Positions 37,065 through 45,497 of a stretch of DNA of 64,000 bases are shown here, in pieces; the first letter of the stretch is position 1; each line of letters starts with the position of its first letter. The notes beneath the pieces are model-generated. The model searched no databases, was not told the origin of the DNA, and saw only the letters and a list, made by a program, of their open reading frames with translations. Position numbers and translations under genes: made by a program. Origin of the DNA: RPQJ01 sp963846885 (GTDB lineage Bacteria; Pseudomonadota; Gammaproteobacteria; Steroidobacterales; Steroidobacteraceae); NCBI GenBank assembly GCA_963846885.1, contig CAWJXS010000021.1, positions 9,653 through 73,652 of the forward strand. The letters are read 5' to 3'.

Positions 37065-37153
37065 ACGTCTAAGGTCGCCGCCCCTCTAACATCCCGTCAA
37101 AGAACCGCACTTGGTGCGGGCGCATCGCGAATAGACCGCGCCGGAGTCGTACG

Positions 37154-39549
37154 ATGACCACAACGTTCGCAAATCAGCTGCCTTGGATGCGCAAGATCGC
37201 CTGGGCGGGTGTCGCGTTGACCGCCATCGGCCTGGGTGCCTGCACCGGCGGTAGCGGTAACGACGGCTCTGAAGGTCCATCCGGGCCCGTGGGTCCGCCG
37301 GGAGGCGGCACGCCCGCGGCCCCGGTTGCATCGGCGCAGGAAATCACCGCGCGCATCAACCGCGTGACCATCCTCGAGGATGGCCGGCCGTTCGTCGAGG
37401 TGTACCTGCTGGACGAACGCGACCGCCCGCTGACGGGCTTGCCGGCGGGCAATATCCGCTTCGTCCTGGCCCGGCTCGAGCCGGCCGTGAATGGCAAGTC
37501 GAGCACGTGGCATGCGCTGACGCGTCGGACTCGAGGCGTTCCCCGGTTCGCCGGCACCGACGCCGGCCGACAGGGTCACGGGCACCGGCCCGACCAACCA
37601 GGGCTACACCGAGACCGCACGTCCGGCACCTGGGTCGACAACGGCGAGCGGCATTTATGAGTACACGTTTCGCCACGAACGTGAAGACCGATGCCGAGAT
37701 CCCCTACGACCCGAGCCTGCCGCACCGCGTGGGCCTCGAGATCCGCACGGCCCCGAATGTCGCGCCCGACGAATATCCCGGCGAACAATGCCACTTACAC
37801 GTTCCTCCGGCGACCGACGCCAAGCTCGAGCAGTCGGGCCGCGAAATCGTCGACAACGACACCTGCAACGCCTGTCACGACAATCTGCTTTCCACGGCGA
37901 CGCGCGCTTCGACCTCAGTACTGCGCGATGTGCCACGAGTCGTATTCGTTCGATGCGCAGTCGGGCAATTCGCTCGACCTCAAGGTCATGATCCACAAGA
38001 TCCATGCGGGCGAGACGCTGCCGAGCGTCGAAGCCGGCGGCTTCTACGGCATCTTCGGTTTCGGCAACACGTTCACCGACCTCGGCGAGGTCGTCTATCC
38101 GCAGGACAAGCGCAACTGCTCCACCTGCCACCAGGAGAGCGACACCGACACGCCGCAGGCGAGCAACTGGCGCCTGACCGTCAATCGCCGAGTCCTGCTC
38201 GTTCGTGCCACGACAACGTCAACTTCGCGACGGGTGAGAATCACGGCGGCGTGGCGGCGACGGCCGACACCTGCAGCGCCTGCCACGGCCCGACGTCGCA
38301 GGTGCGCCGGCGAACTGCGCGCCGGGAACGCGCACCGGATCCCCGAAAGCTGCGGCCGCGAAGCGTTCATGTTCGAGGTGCGGCAAGGTCCGAAGCCTCG
38401 AGCTCGATGGTTCCCACGGCGCACCCTCGCGCGGCGATCCGACCAAGGCGGCAAGGTGCTGCCTGGCGAGATCCGCGGTCACCGTCAAGGTCAGCGACCC
38501 GGTGACGGCACGGCCTACAGGCTCACCGACGCGCGGTTGACGAACGTATCGCGTGCACGCCGCGGCCACCGCAACGACTTGCAACGCGACACGGCACGCC
38601 TGCGCAGCCGCGTGGCGTACACGACGATCGACTCGCGAACCCGCCAGCGGCAGCACGCCGGCGCAGCCGATCCGATCGATTCTCAAGGCCACACGGCTGT
38701 CGCGGCGACCCGGCGTTCGCTGGCGGCTCGTTCAGGCCAGGCTAGGCGCGAAGGCATTGCCGGCGGGGCCATCGGTGGCCGGGTCGGCCTTGCTCGAAGG
38801 CCGCACGGCACTGGACGTGAGCAGTGCCGCGATGGCGGAGTACGCGAGACTTGCCGGTGACGTCGGCGGGGCGCACGTCTTCCCGATCACCGACGCCACG
38901 CCAGTGCCGTGTCGCAGATCGTCGACATCAGCAGTGCAACGATTGCCACCAGAAGCTGACGTTCCATGGCAACAGCCGCGACAGACAACACGGAGATTTG
39001 CGCGACCTGCCACAACCCGAATGCCACGGACATCAACCGGCGGGTTGCGGGTTCGAGTTGCGAGTCCGTCACCGGCACGCTGGATGACCGGCCGATCGAC
39101 TTCAAGGTCATGGTCCACGCGATCCATGCGGGATCCACTGGTCGGGTACAAGGTCTGTGGCTTCGGCAACCGGGCTACGACTTCAGCACGTCCGTTATCC
39201 GGGCCGCATCAACAACTGCGAAGGCTGCCACCTGCCCGACACCTACTACCCGCCGAATCCGGCGACGGCGCTGGCGACGACGATCGATGCCGGCGACAAC
39301 GCTCGACGCCAGCTCGGCGACATTGCGATCTCGCCCGGGACGCAGCCATCTGCTCGTCGTGCCATACCGGCGGCGAAGCCCGGCTGCACATGGAGATGAA
39401 CGGCGGTTCGTTCAACGCCGTCAAGGATGCGGACAGCCGCACGCCGGGCGCCCCGGTTGAGACCTGCAGCGTCTGCCACGGCAACGGGCAGGGCCCGGCT
39501 CGACGTGAAGGCGGAGCACAGCGTCGGCCAGTTCCTCTTCAACGATTGA
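37154..39549 (+). pseudogene. second decaheme OmcA/MtrC-type lipoprotein, heavily frameshifted
   Basis: The N-terminus is clean: a leader with the lipobox GLGAC, a GSEGPSGPVGPPGGG stalk and a beta domain (ITARINRVTILEDGRPFVEVYLLDERD). Thereafter the frame changes ten or more times, but reading across frames recovers the hemes in order: CNACH, CAMCH, CSTCH, CSSCH (one extra T at about 38202 splits it), CSACH, CNDCH, CATCH, CEGCH, CSSCH, CSVCH. Ten in total, with LKVMIHKIHAGE and FKVMVHAIHAG repeats typical of the family. The last bases read ...LDVKAEHSVGQFLFND to the TGA at 39547. Same role as its neighbour, probably a surface electron-transfer partner. Confidence 0.75.
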
Positions 39550-39594
39550 CGCCCAGCCACACAGAATCGGACGCACAGCAATGAACTTACCGCA

Positions 39595-40536
39595 ATGTTC
39601 CTGCGAAAAAGCCTGCTGCTGCTGGGCTTGCTATCGGTCCGCTCGGTCGCGCTGGCAGCAGTGCCCGCGAAGGCGCCGAACGCCGGTGCGCCCTACAGCG
39701 CGAAGGGCGCCGACACGTGCTTGAGCTGCCACGAGGGGCCCGAAGTCAACGACGTGTTCCACACGGCGCATGCGCAGCCCAATGACGCGCGCACCCCGTT
39801 CGGCAAGGGCGGCCTGCAGTGCGAGGCCTGCCACGGCCCCGGCGGCAACCACGCCAAGCGTGTGAAGAAGGGCGAGACGCGGCCGCCGATGATCCAGTTC
39901 GGCCGCACGGCCACGACGCCGGTCAGCGTGCAGAACGCGATGTGCCTGGGTTGCCACGAGAAGGGCAAAGCCGCCGAGTGGCACATCGGTCCGCACGACG
40001 TGAACGATGTCTCGTGCGCCGCCTGCCATGACAGTCACAAGGCGAAAGACGCCGTCCTGTCGAAGGCGACGCAGTCCGACGTCTGCTACACCTGCCACGT
40101 CGCCGAGCGCAGCCAGTTCCTGAAGCCGTACGCGCATCCGGTGCGCCAGGCCAAGCTCGCCTGCAGCGACTGCCACGCGCCGCACGGCACGACGGCGCCC
40201 AAGCAACTGGTGCGCGCGACGCTGAACGACACCTGCTACGAGTGTCATGCCGAGAAGCGCGGCCCGCTGCTGTGGGAGCACCAGCCCGTCACCGAAGACT
40301 GCTCCACCTGCCATGCGGCGCACGGCTCGAGCAACCCGGGCATGGTCAAGCTCCGCGGTCCGCTGCTGTGCCAGTCGTGCCATTCGCAGCAGGGCCACCC
40401 GAGCTTCGCGTACGGGCCATCGGGCCTGCCCGGCGGCACTGCGCCGACCACGGCGCTCGGACTCGGCAACTGCATGAACTGCCATTCGCAAGTGCACGGA
40501 TCGAACCATCCTTCTGGTTCGTCGCTGACACGGTGA
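39595..40536 (+). CDS. mtrA: MtrA/DmsE-family decaheme periplasmic cytochrome
   Basis: 313 aa with a signal peptide ending VALA-A. Ten CxxCH motifs: CLSCH, CEACH, CLGCH, CAACH, CYTCH, CSDCH, CYECH, CSTCH, CQSCH, CMNCH. Length and heme spacing match MtrA/PioA/DmsE proteins, which insert into the MtrB barrel and form the wire across the outer membrane. The gene is unbroken. It starts 45 bp after the second decaheme gene and ends 5 bp before mtrB. Confidence 0.95.
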   Translation: MFLRKSLLLLGLLSVRSVALAAVPAKAPNAGAPYSAKGADTCLSCHEGPEVNDVFHTAHAQPNDARTPFGKGGLQCEACHGPGGNHAKRVKKGETRPPMIQFGRTATTPVSVQNAMCLGCHEKGKAAEWHIGPHDVNDVSCAACHDSHKAKDAVLSKATQSDVCYTCHVAERSQFLKPYAHPVRQAKLACSDCHAPHGTTAPKQLVRATLNDTCYECHAEKRGPLLWEHQPVTEDCSTCHAAHGSSNPGMVKLRGPLLCQSCHSQQGHPSFAYGPSGLPGGTAPTTALGLGNCMNCHSQVHGSNHPSGSSLTR

Positions 40537-40541
40537 TCGCC

Positions 40542-42683
40542 ATGGAACAACGCAGCCAGAAACTCATCCTCGCGATCTCCGCCCTGCTGCTCGGGACCGC
40601 GTCAGGCGTCCGCGCCGAAGAAACGCCGGCGCCCGACACGTCCGCCTGGGCCTGCAGCAAGTGCACGTTCGCCAAGGGCTACACGGCCGAAGCAGAACTC
40701 GGCGCGGGCTATCTCGACGAATCGAGCGCCAAGTTCGGCGACGCCACCGGCCTCGACGAGGACGGCGTGTATGTCGTAGCCAACGCCACCGGCGGGGTCG
40801 CGCTCGAGTCCGGTTACCGCATCGATTACGAATTGCTCGACCTCGGCCTCGACTCGCGTTCGATCGGCCTGAGCGGCGGCAAGCAGGGCAGCTATGACTT
40901 CGGCCTGTCTTACGACCGCATTCCGCATCGGTTGTCCGACACGGGCGAGACCATCTTCGGTGGCGTCGGCAGCGACCAGCTGTCTCTGCCCGGGGGCTGG
41001 GTCCGCGCGGGCAACACGGCCGGCTTCACTGCGCTGAATTCTTCCCTGCGCGATGTCGAAGTCGGCTTCGATCGCGACCGTTACCGTGCGAATGCGCGGT
41101 ACCTGCTCGGCGACAAGTGGACGTTCGGCCTCGATTACCGGCGTGACGAGCGCAGCGGCAACCGGCCGCGTTTCGGATCGTTCGGCAGCGTGTCGACCGA
41201 GATGCTGCGTCCGATCGACGATTCGACCGACCGCATCACTGCCGACGTGCGCTACCAGGGCAAGAACTGGTTCGCGCAGGTCGGCTACTTCGCCTCGATC
41301 TACGACACCAAGGTGCCGGGCTTCCAGTTCGACAACCCGTTCAACGCGTTCGTGACCGGCGGCAACCAGGGCCAGATGACGCTCGAACCCGACAATTTCT
41401 ACAGCGAAGTGGCTGCCTCGGCCGGCTGGTACGGACTGCCGGGCAACACCACCGTGACCCTGTCGGCTGCGATGGGGCAGAGCACGCAGGATGAATCGTT
41501 CGTCGGCTACACGCTGAACCCCAACATCGGCGTCGATGCGCTGCCGCTCAACAACCTCGATGGCGACATCAGCGTCACGCGCGCCGACCTGACCGTCAGC
41601 GCGAAGCCGCTCGATCGTCTGCGCCTGCGCGGTGCTGCGTCCTACGACGAGCGTGACAACGACAGCCGGCAGGCTGCGTTCACGTCCATCGTGCACACCG
41701 ACCTGTTCCCGGTCGGCGAGGACCGCGTCAACGCCATCTACGGCTACGAGCGCACGCGACTGAACGGCACGGCCGATTTCGACGTGTACGACGATCTCAC
41801 GGTCGGCGTGGGCGGCGAGTGGCGCACCCTCGATCGCACGGGTTCGGCGGTGGAAGTGTCCAGCGAGGAAGTGCTCGACGGCTATGGCCGGGTGCAGTTC
41901 CGGCCCAGCGGCTACCTCGGCTTCGTGGTCAAGGGCGGCGTCGAAGAGCGCGAGCCCGACAACTACGACCTCGGCGTGGCGGTGGCAACCGGCCAGAACC
42001 CGCTCATGCGCAAGTTCAACCAGGCCTATCGCTACCGCTCGTACGGCGAGTTGCTCGCGAACGTCGCCATGGGATCGCTGCCGCTGTCGTTCGGCGCCAA
42101 CGTGCATTACGGCGACGACAGCTACATGCAGTCCGATCTCGGACTCGTGTCGGGCCTCGATCGCCGCTACGGCGTCGACGTGAACTGGACCGTCAACGAG
42201 AAGATCGCGGCGTACGCCACGCGGGTCGCGAGAAGATCGACTCGAAGTCGAAGGGCAGCAGCATCGTTTGCGGCGCCTGACTGGACCGGCGACGTGCAGG
42301 ACGACTTCGAGACGTACGGCGCGGGCATGAACGCGCAGTTCACGGACAAGATCGGCGTGACGTTCGACTACACGTATGGCTCGGGACACTCGCGCACCGT
42401 CATCTCCGGCAGCGCCGGGGGAACCTTCCCCGTGGTCAAGAGCGAGCTCAGTTCGTTCAAGGCCGGGGTCACCTACGGCTTCAACGACCGCACGGACGTG
42501 ATGCTGAACTGGTGGTACGAGACGCTCAGCACCAGCGACTGGGCGTACACGCCGCAGCCGGCGGCATTGCCGACGGTGCTCGGGCTCGGCGTCGATCCCT
42601 ACAACTACGACGTCAACTACGTGACGTTGTCGCTGCGTTACCGGTTCGGCGTGAAGCCTGCGGCGGAAGCCGCGGCCGAGTAG
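40542..42683 (+). CDS. mtrB: MtrB/PioB-family outer-membrane porin of the decaheme conduit
   Basis: 713 aa: a signal peptide (LILAISALLLGTASGVRA), then an N-terminal WACSKC motif, equivalent to the conserved CxxC near the mature N-terminus of MtrB. The rest is a large barrel of alternating strands (GYRIDYELLDLGLDS, GLSYDRIPHRLSDTGETIF, ...YVTLSLRYRFGV). It sheaths MtrA and docks the outer cytochrome. At 42225-42268 the frame is lost and regained: the printed ATRVARRSTRSRRAAA should read GREKIDSKSKGSS, which precedes SFAAPDW in this family. Net length is conserved, so the gene is probably functional in the organism. Confidence 0.94.
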   Translation: MEQRSQKLILAISALLLGTASGVRAEETPAPDTSAWACSKCTFAKGYTAEAELGAGYLDESSAKFGDATGLDEDGVYVVANATGGVALESGYRIDYELLDLGLDSRSIGLSGGKQGSYDFGLSYDRIPHRLSDTGETIFGGVGSDQLSLPGGWVRAGNTAGFTALNSSLRDVEVGFDRDRYRANARYLLGDKWTFGLDYRRDERSGNRPRFGSFGSVSTEMLRPIDDSTDRITADVRYQGKNWFAQVGYFASIYDTKVPGFQFDNPFNAFVTGGNQGQMTLEPDNFYSEVAASAGWYGLPGNTTVTLSAAMGQSTQDESFVGYTLNPNIGVDALPLNNLDGDISVTRADLTVSAKPLDRLRLRGAASYDERDNDSRQAAFTSIVHTDLFPVGEDRVNAIYGYERTRLNGTADFDVYDDLTVGVGGEWRTLDRTGSAVEVSSEEVLDGYGRVQFRPSGYLGFVVKGGVEEREPDNYDLGVAVATGQNPLMRKFNQAYRYRSYGELLANVAMGSLPLSFGANVHYGDDSYMQSDLGLVSGLDRRYGVDVNWTVNEKIAAYATRVARRSTRSRRAAASFAAPDWTGDVQDDFETYGAGMNAQFTDKIGVTFDYTYGSGHSRTVISGSAGGTFPVVKSELSSFKAGVTYGFNDRTDVMLNWWYETLSTSDWAYTPQPAALPTVLGLGVDPYNYDVNYVTLSLRYRFGVKPAAEAAAE

Positions 42684-42737
42684 GTAGCCCACGACCGCCG
42701 TGCGGGCGCCTGTGGCGTCCGGCGGCGGGGCTCGGCC

Positions 42738-42987
42738 AGGGAAGCTCTGCACAGGTCCGCAGTCGCTGGCGCGTCCGATCCGGGACCGTTCCCGAGCTTG
42801 GAAAGGCAGACACGCGCTCTGGGAACGGTCCCGGGTCGGACGCTTGCGACATGCCAGCCTGCGACGCTGCCAGAGCGCTCGATCCGGTGCCTGTCACAGA
42901 GCGCGTGTCTGCCTTTCCAAGCTCGGTGACAGGCACCGGATCGAGCGCACGCAACGCGTCACTTGCGGACCTGTGCAGAGCTTCCCT
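42738..42987. repeat. 250-bp compound inverted repeat with complementary loops
   Basis: Outer arms of 24 bp (42738-42761 and 42964-42987) are perfect complements. Inside lie two hairpins: 42771-42793 with 42821-42843 (one mismatch, containing GGGACCGTTCCC) and 42875-42897 with 42926-42948 (containing GGTGCCTGTCAC). The 27-nt loop of the first (42794-42820) is the exact reverse complement of 42898-42924 in the loop of the second. The right outer arm reaches the stop codon of the SDR gene. It fills nearly all of the gap between mtrB and that gene. Confidence 0.9.
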
Positions 42988-44446
42988 ACGGAGCGTCGAT
43001 CTGCCGCATGGCGCCCGCGGCCCGGCGCAGGATCGCGCGCGTGAGCCCCTTGAAGATGAACGCGTGCGCGGGAATCAGCACGTACCAGTAGGCCAGTCCC
43101 CACACGCCGGCGGGATGCCAGTACGCCGTGGCCGAGACGCTCGCACCCGAGCCCTGCGGCTGCACCACGAATTCGAGCACCCCGGCGCCCGGCGCCTTCA
43201 TTTCCATCAGCAGCGTGAGCCGCCGGCCGGGCTCGAGCGCGATGACGCGCCACGATTCGACGACGTCGCCCACGCGCAACTGCGTGGGGTGGCGCCGTGA
43301 GCGGCGGAAACTCGGCCCGCCCACCAGCCAGTCGATTGCACCGCGGATCCACCACAGCACGTTGGCGAAGAACCAGCCGTCCTCGCCACCGATGGTGCAG
43401 ACCGTGGCGAACACCTGCTCCGGCGTGACGTCGCCCGTCGCGGTCGCGCCCTCGCGCATGGCGTAGAACGCGTATTCGGGGCGGAAGTTGCGGCAGGCGA
43501 TCGAGCCCTCGACCCAGCGCGCGATCACCGCGTGCTGGCGGTCGGCGTCGATCGCCGCGCGTATCGACGCGTCGAGCCCCAGGCGCTGGCGCGGCACGAG
43601 GCGCTGCAGTTCGTCGTCATGCGCGACGAAATCGTGCTCGAGACCCTCGACCAGCGCCTGCGCGATGCCAACGGGCACTGACGTGACGAGCCGCAGCCAG
43701 TACGACGAGAGCCGCGGGGTCAGCACCGGCACCGGGATGATCAGCGGATGCTGGCCCACCTGGCGGCCGTAGCTGCGCATGATCGCCTCGTAGGTCACGG
43801 TGTCCGGACCGCCGGCGTCGAGCGTCTTGCCGGCGGCTGCGTCGATGTCGCCAACGGCAGCCAGGTAGGCGAGCAGGTCGTCGAGCGCGATCGGTGTCGA
43901 AACTGATTTCACCCAGCGCGGAGTCACCATCACCGGCAGGTGATTCACGAGGTCGCGAATGACTTCGTAGGCGGCCGAGCCTGGCCCCACGATCATGCCC
44001 GCGCGCAATTCCGTGACCGGCACGCCGCTCGCGCGCAGCACGTCGCCGGTCTCCGCGCGTGAGCGGAGGTGTTCGGACCGTGCATGCTGCGGGATCAGGC
44101 CGCCGAGGTAGACGATACGGCGCACGCCGGCGGCGGCCGCCGCCTGGCCGAAATTGCGGGCTGCCTCGCGGTCGAGCGCGCCGAAGCCGCGTCCGGCCGC
44201 CATCGAGTGCACCAGGTAATACGCGACGTCGACGCCCTGCAACACGGCGGGCAGCGTCGCCGGGTCGAGTGCATCAGCCGTGACGCATTCGACCCCGTCC
44301 CAGCCACGCGCAGCGAGCACCTCCGGGTTGCGCGCCGACGCGCGGACGCGCTTGCCTGCGGCCTGCAGGCGCGGCACCAGGTGCGTGCCGATGTACCCGC
44401 TGGCGCCGAAGACGAGTTGCAGGGGCGCGGTGCCGGCCGCGGGCAT
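42986..44446 (-). CDS. SDR-family NAD(P)-binding protein with DUF2867 C-terminal domain
   Basis: 486 aa. The N-terminal Rossmann fold has GASGYIGTHLVPRLQAAGKRV and resembles atypical/extended SDRs of the NmrA/complex I assembly type (VAYYLVHSM, VRRIVYLGGLI, ELRAGMIVGPGS). The C-terminal half (VGDVVESWRVIALEPGRRLTLLMEMKAPGAG) is the DUF2867-type domain that binds hydrophobic ligands in related proteins. The substrate is unknown. Its stop lies in the right arm of the compound inverted repeat. It follows the prenyltransferase gene by 6 bp, so the pair is co-transcribed and may act on quinone or isoprenoid compounds. Confidence 0.8.
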   Translation of the reverse strand: MPAAGTAPLQLVFGASGYIGTHLVPRLQAAGKRVRASARNPEVLAARGWDGVECVTADALDPATLPAVLQGVDVAYYLVHSMAAGRGFGALDREAARNFGQAAAAAGVRRIVYLGGLIPQHARSEHLRSRAETGDVLRASGVPVTELRAGMIVGPGSAAYEVIRDLVNHLPVMVTPRWVKSVSTPIALDDLLAYLAAVGDIDAAAGKTLDAGGPDTVTYEAIMRSYGRQVGQHPLIIPVPVLTPRLSSYWLRLVTSVPVGIAQALVEGLEHDFVAHDDELQRLVPRQRLGLDASIRAAIDADRQHAVIARWVEGSIACRNFRPEYAFYAMREGATATGDVTPEQVFATVCTIGGEDGWFFANVLWWIRGAIDWLVGGPSFRRSRRHPTQLRVGDVVESWRVIALEPGRRLTLLMEMKAPGAGVLEFVVQPQGSGASVSATAYWHPAGVWGLAYWYVLIPAHAFIFKGLTRAILRRAAGAMRQIDAP

Positions 44447-44452
44447 TCCCGG

Positions 44453-45424
44453 TCAGTGCGCGAAGAGCGCGGCGACGAACAGCAGGATCGAACCCACGGC
44501 CTGCAGGCCGATGGTCATCTCGATGCTCTTCGTCAGCACGGCCCGGGGCGCATCGTCGCGAATGCCTGCGGCCGCCTTGAGCCCGCCCAGGAACAGCACG
44601 ATGCCGCCCACGGCCGCCCACCAGGGCAGCGAGCCGCGCGTCACGAGCAGCACGATGGACGCCAACGCGATCATGTGCGAAACGCGATAGAGGTGCCGCG
44701 CGCCGTCGACGCCGAGCCGGACGACCAGCGTGCGCTTGCCGTTCGCGCCGTCGGCCTTGCGGTCCGGCACTTCGTTGATCAGCAGGATCAGCGTCACCCA
44801 GATGCCCACCGGCAGCGCGATCAGCACGCTGTCCAGGTCGATGATGGAGCTTTGCAGCCAGGCCGCGCCGCACACCGGCAGCACGCCGAAGGCGACCATC
44901 AGGAAAGCCTCGCCCACGCCCTTGCCGCTCAGCTGCACCGATGGCGTCGAATACAGCACGGCGATCGCGATGCCGCCGATGCCCAGCGCGATGACCCACG
45001 GTCCCTTGAGCACGGCGAGCACGAGACCGAGCACCGCGGCGATGCCGAACAGCATCCAGGCCCAGCGGTGCATTTCGCCGGGCGACATGATCCGGTTCTG
45101 GATGAAGCGCGAGCCGCCGGTGTACGGGTAGATCCGGTCGACGTTGTCCCGGTCGGTGCCGGTGATCTCGTCGCCCACGTCGTTGATCACGTTGCTGGCG
45201 CAATGCACCAGGGCCGTCGCCAGCAGCGCCAGCAGGGCAACGCCTACCTCCAGCCCGCCCGCAACCGTAGCGCCCCACGCCGTGCCGACGAGCACGGGCA
45301 GGATCGAGGCCGTCAGGAACTTGGGCCGGGTCGCGAGGAAGAGTCGTCGCGCCTTGCGGCTGAGCCCATCGCCGGCCAGGTCTTCGTACTGCGGCTCGAG
45401 CGGAGAAACGGCTTCCTTGATCAT
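44453..45424 (-). CDS. UbiA-family prenyltransferase, MenA-like
   Basis: 323 aa from the ATG at 45424, preceded by GGAGGG. About eight membrane spans. The first Asp-rich motif is NVINDVGDEITGTDRDN and the second INEVPDRKADGANGKRTLVVRLG, as in UbiA enzymes; RPKFLTASILPVLVGTAWG is closest to the MenA start. It would prenylate a quinone precursor such as dihydroxynaphthoate, or a related acceptor. The CbcL- and ImcH-type proteins in the window use menaquinol in Geobacter, which makes a MenA role attractive but unproven. Confidence 0.8.
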   Translation of the reverse strand: MIKEAVSPLEPQYEDLAGDGLSRKARRLFLATRPKFLTASILPVLVGTAWGATVAGGLEVGVALLALLATALVHCASNVINDVGDEITGTDRDNVDRIYPYTGGSRFIQNRIMSPGEMHRWAWMLFGIAAVLGLVLAVLKGPWVIALGIGGIAIAVLYSTPSVQLSGKGVGEAFLMVAFGVLPVCGAAWLQSSIIDLDSVLIALPVGIWVTLILLINEVPDRKADGANGKRTLVVRLGVDGARHLYRVSHMIALASIVLLVTRGSLPWWAAVGGIVLFLGGLKAAAGIRDDAPRAVLTKSIEMTIGLQAVGSILLFVAALFAH

Positions 45425-45497
45425 GCATACCCTCCGAAAGTCTGGCCGCAAGCTAGCGACCCCCCGGCCCCGAGGTCAAGTTCGGATCGTACAGGCT

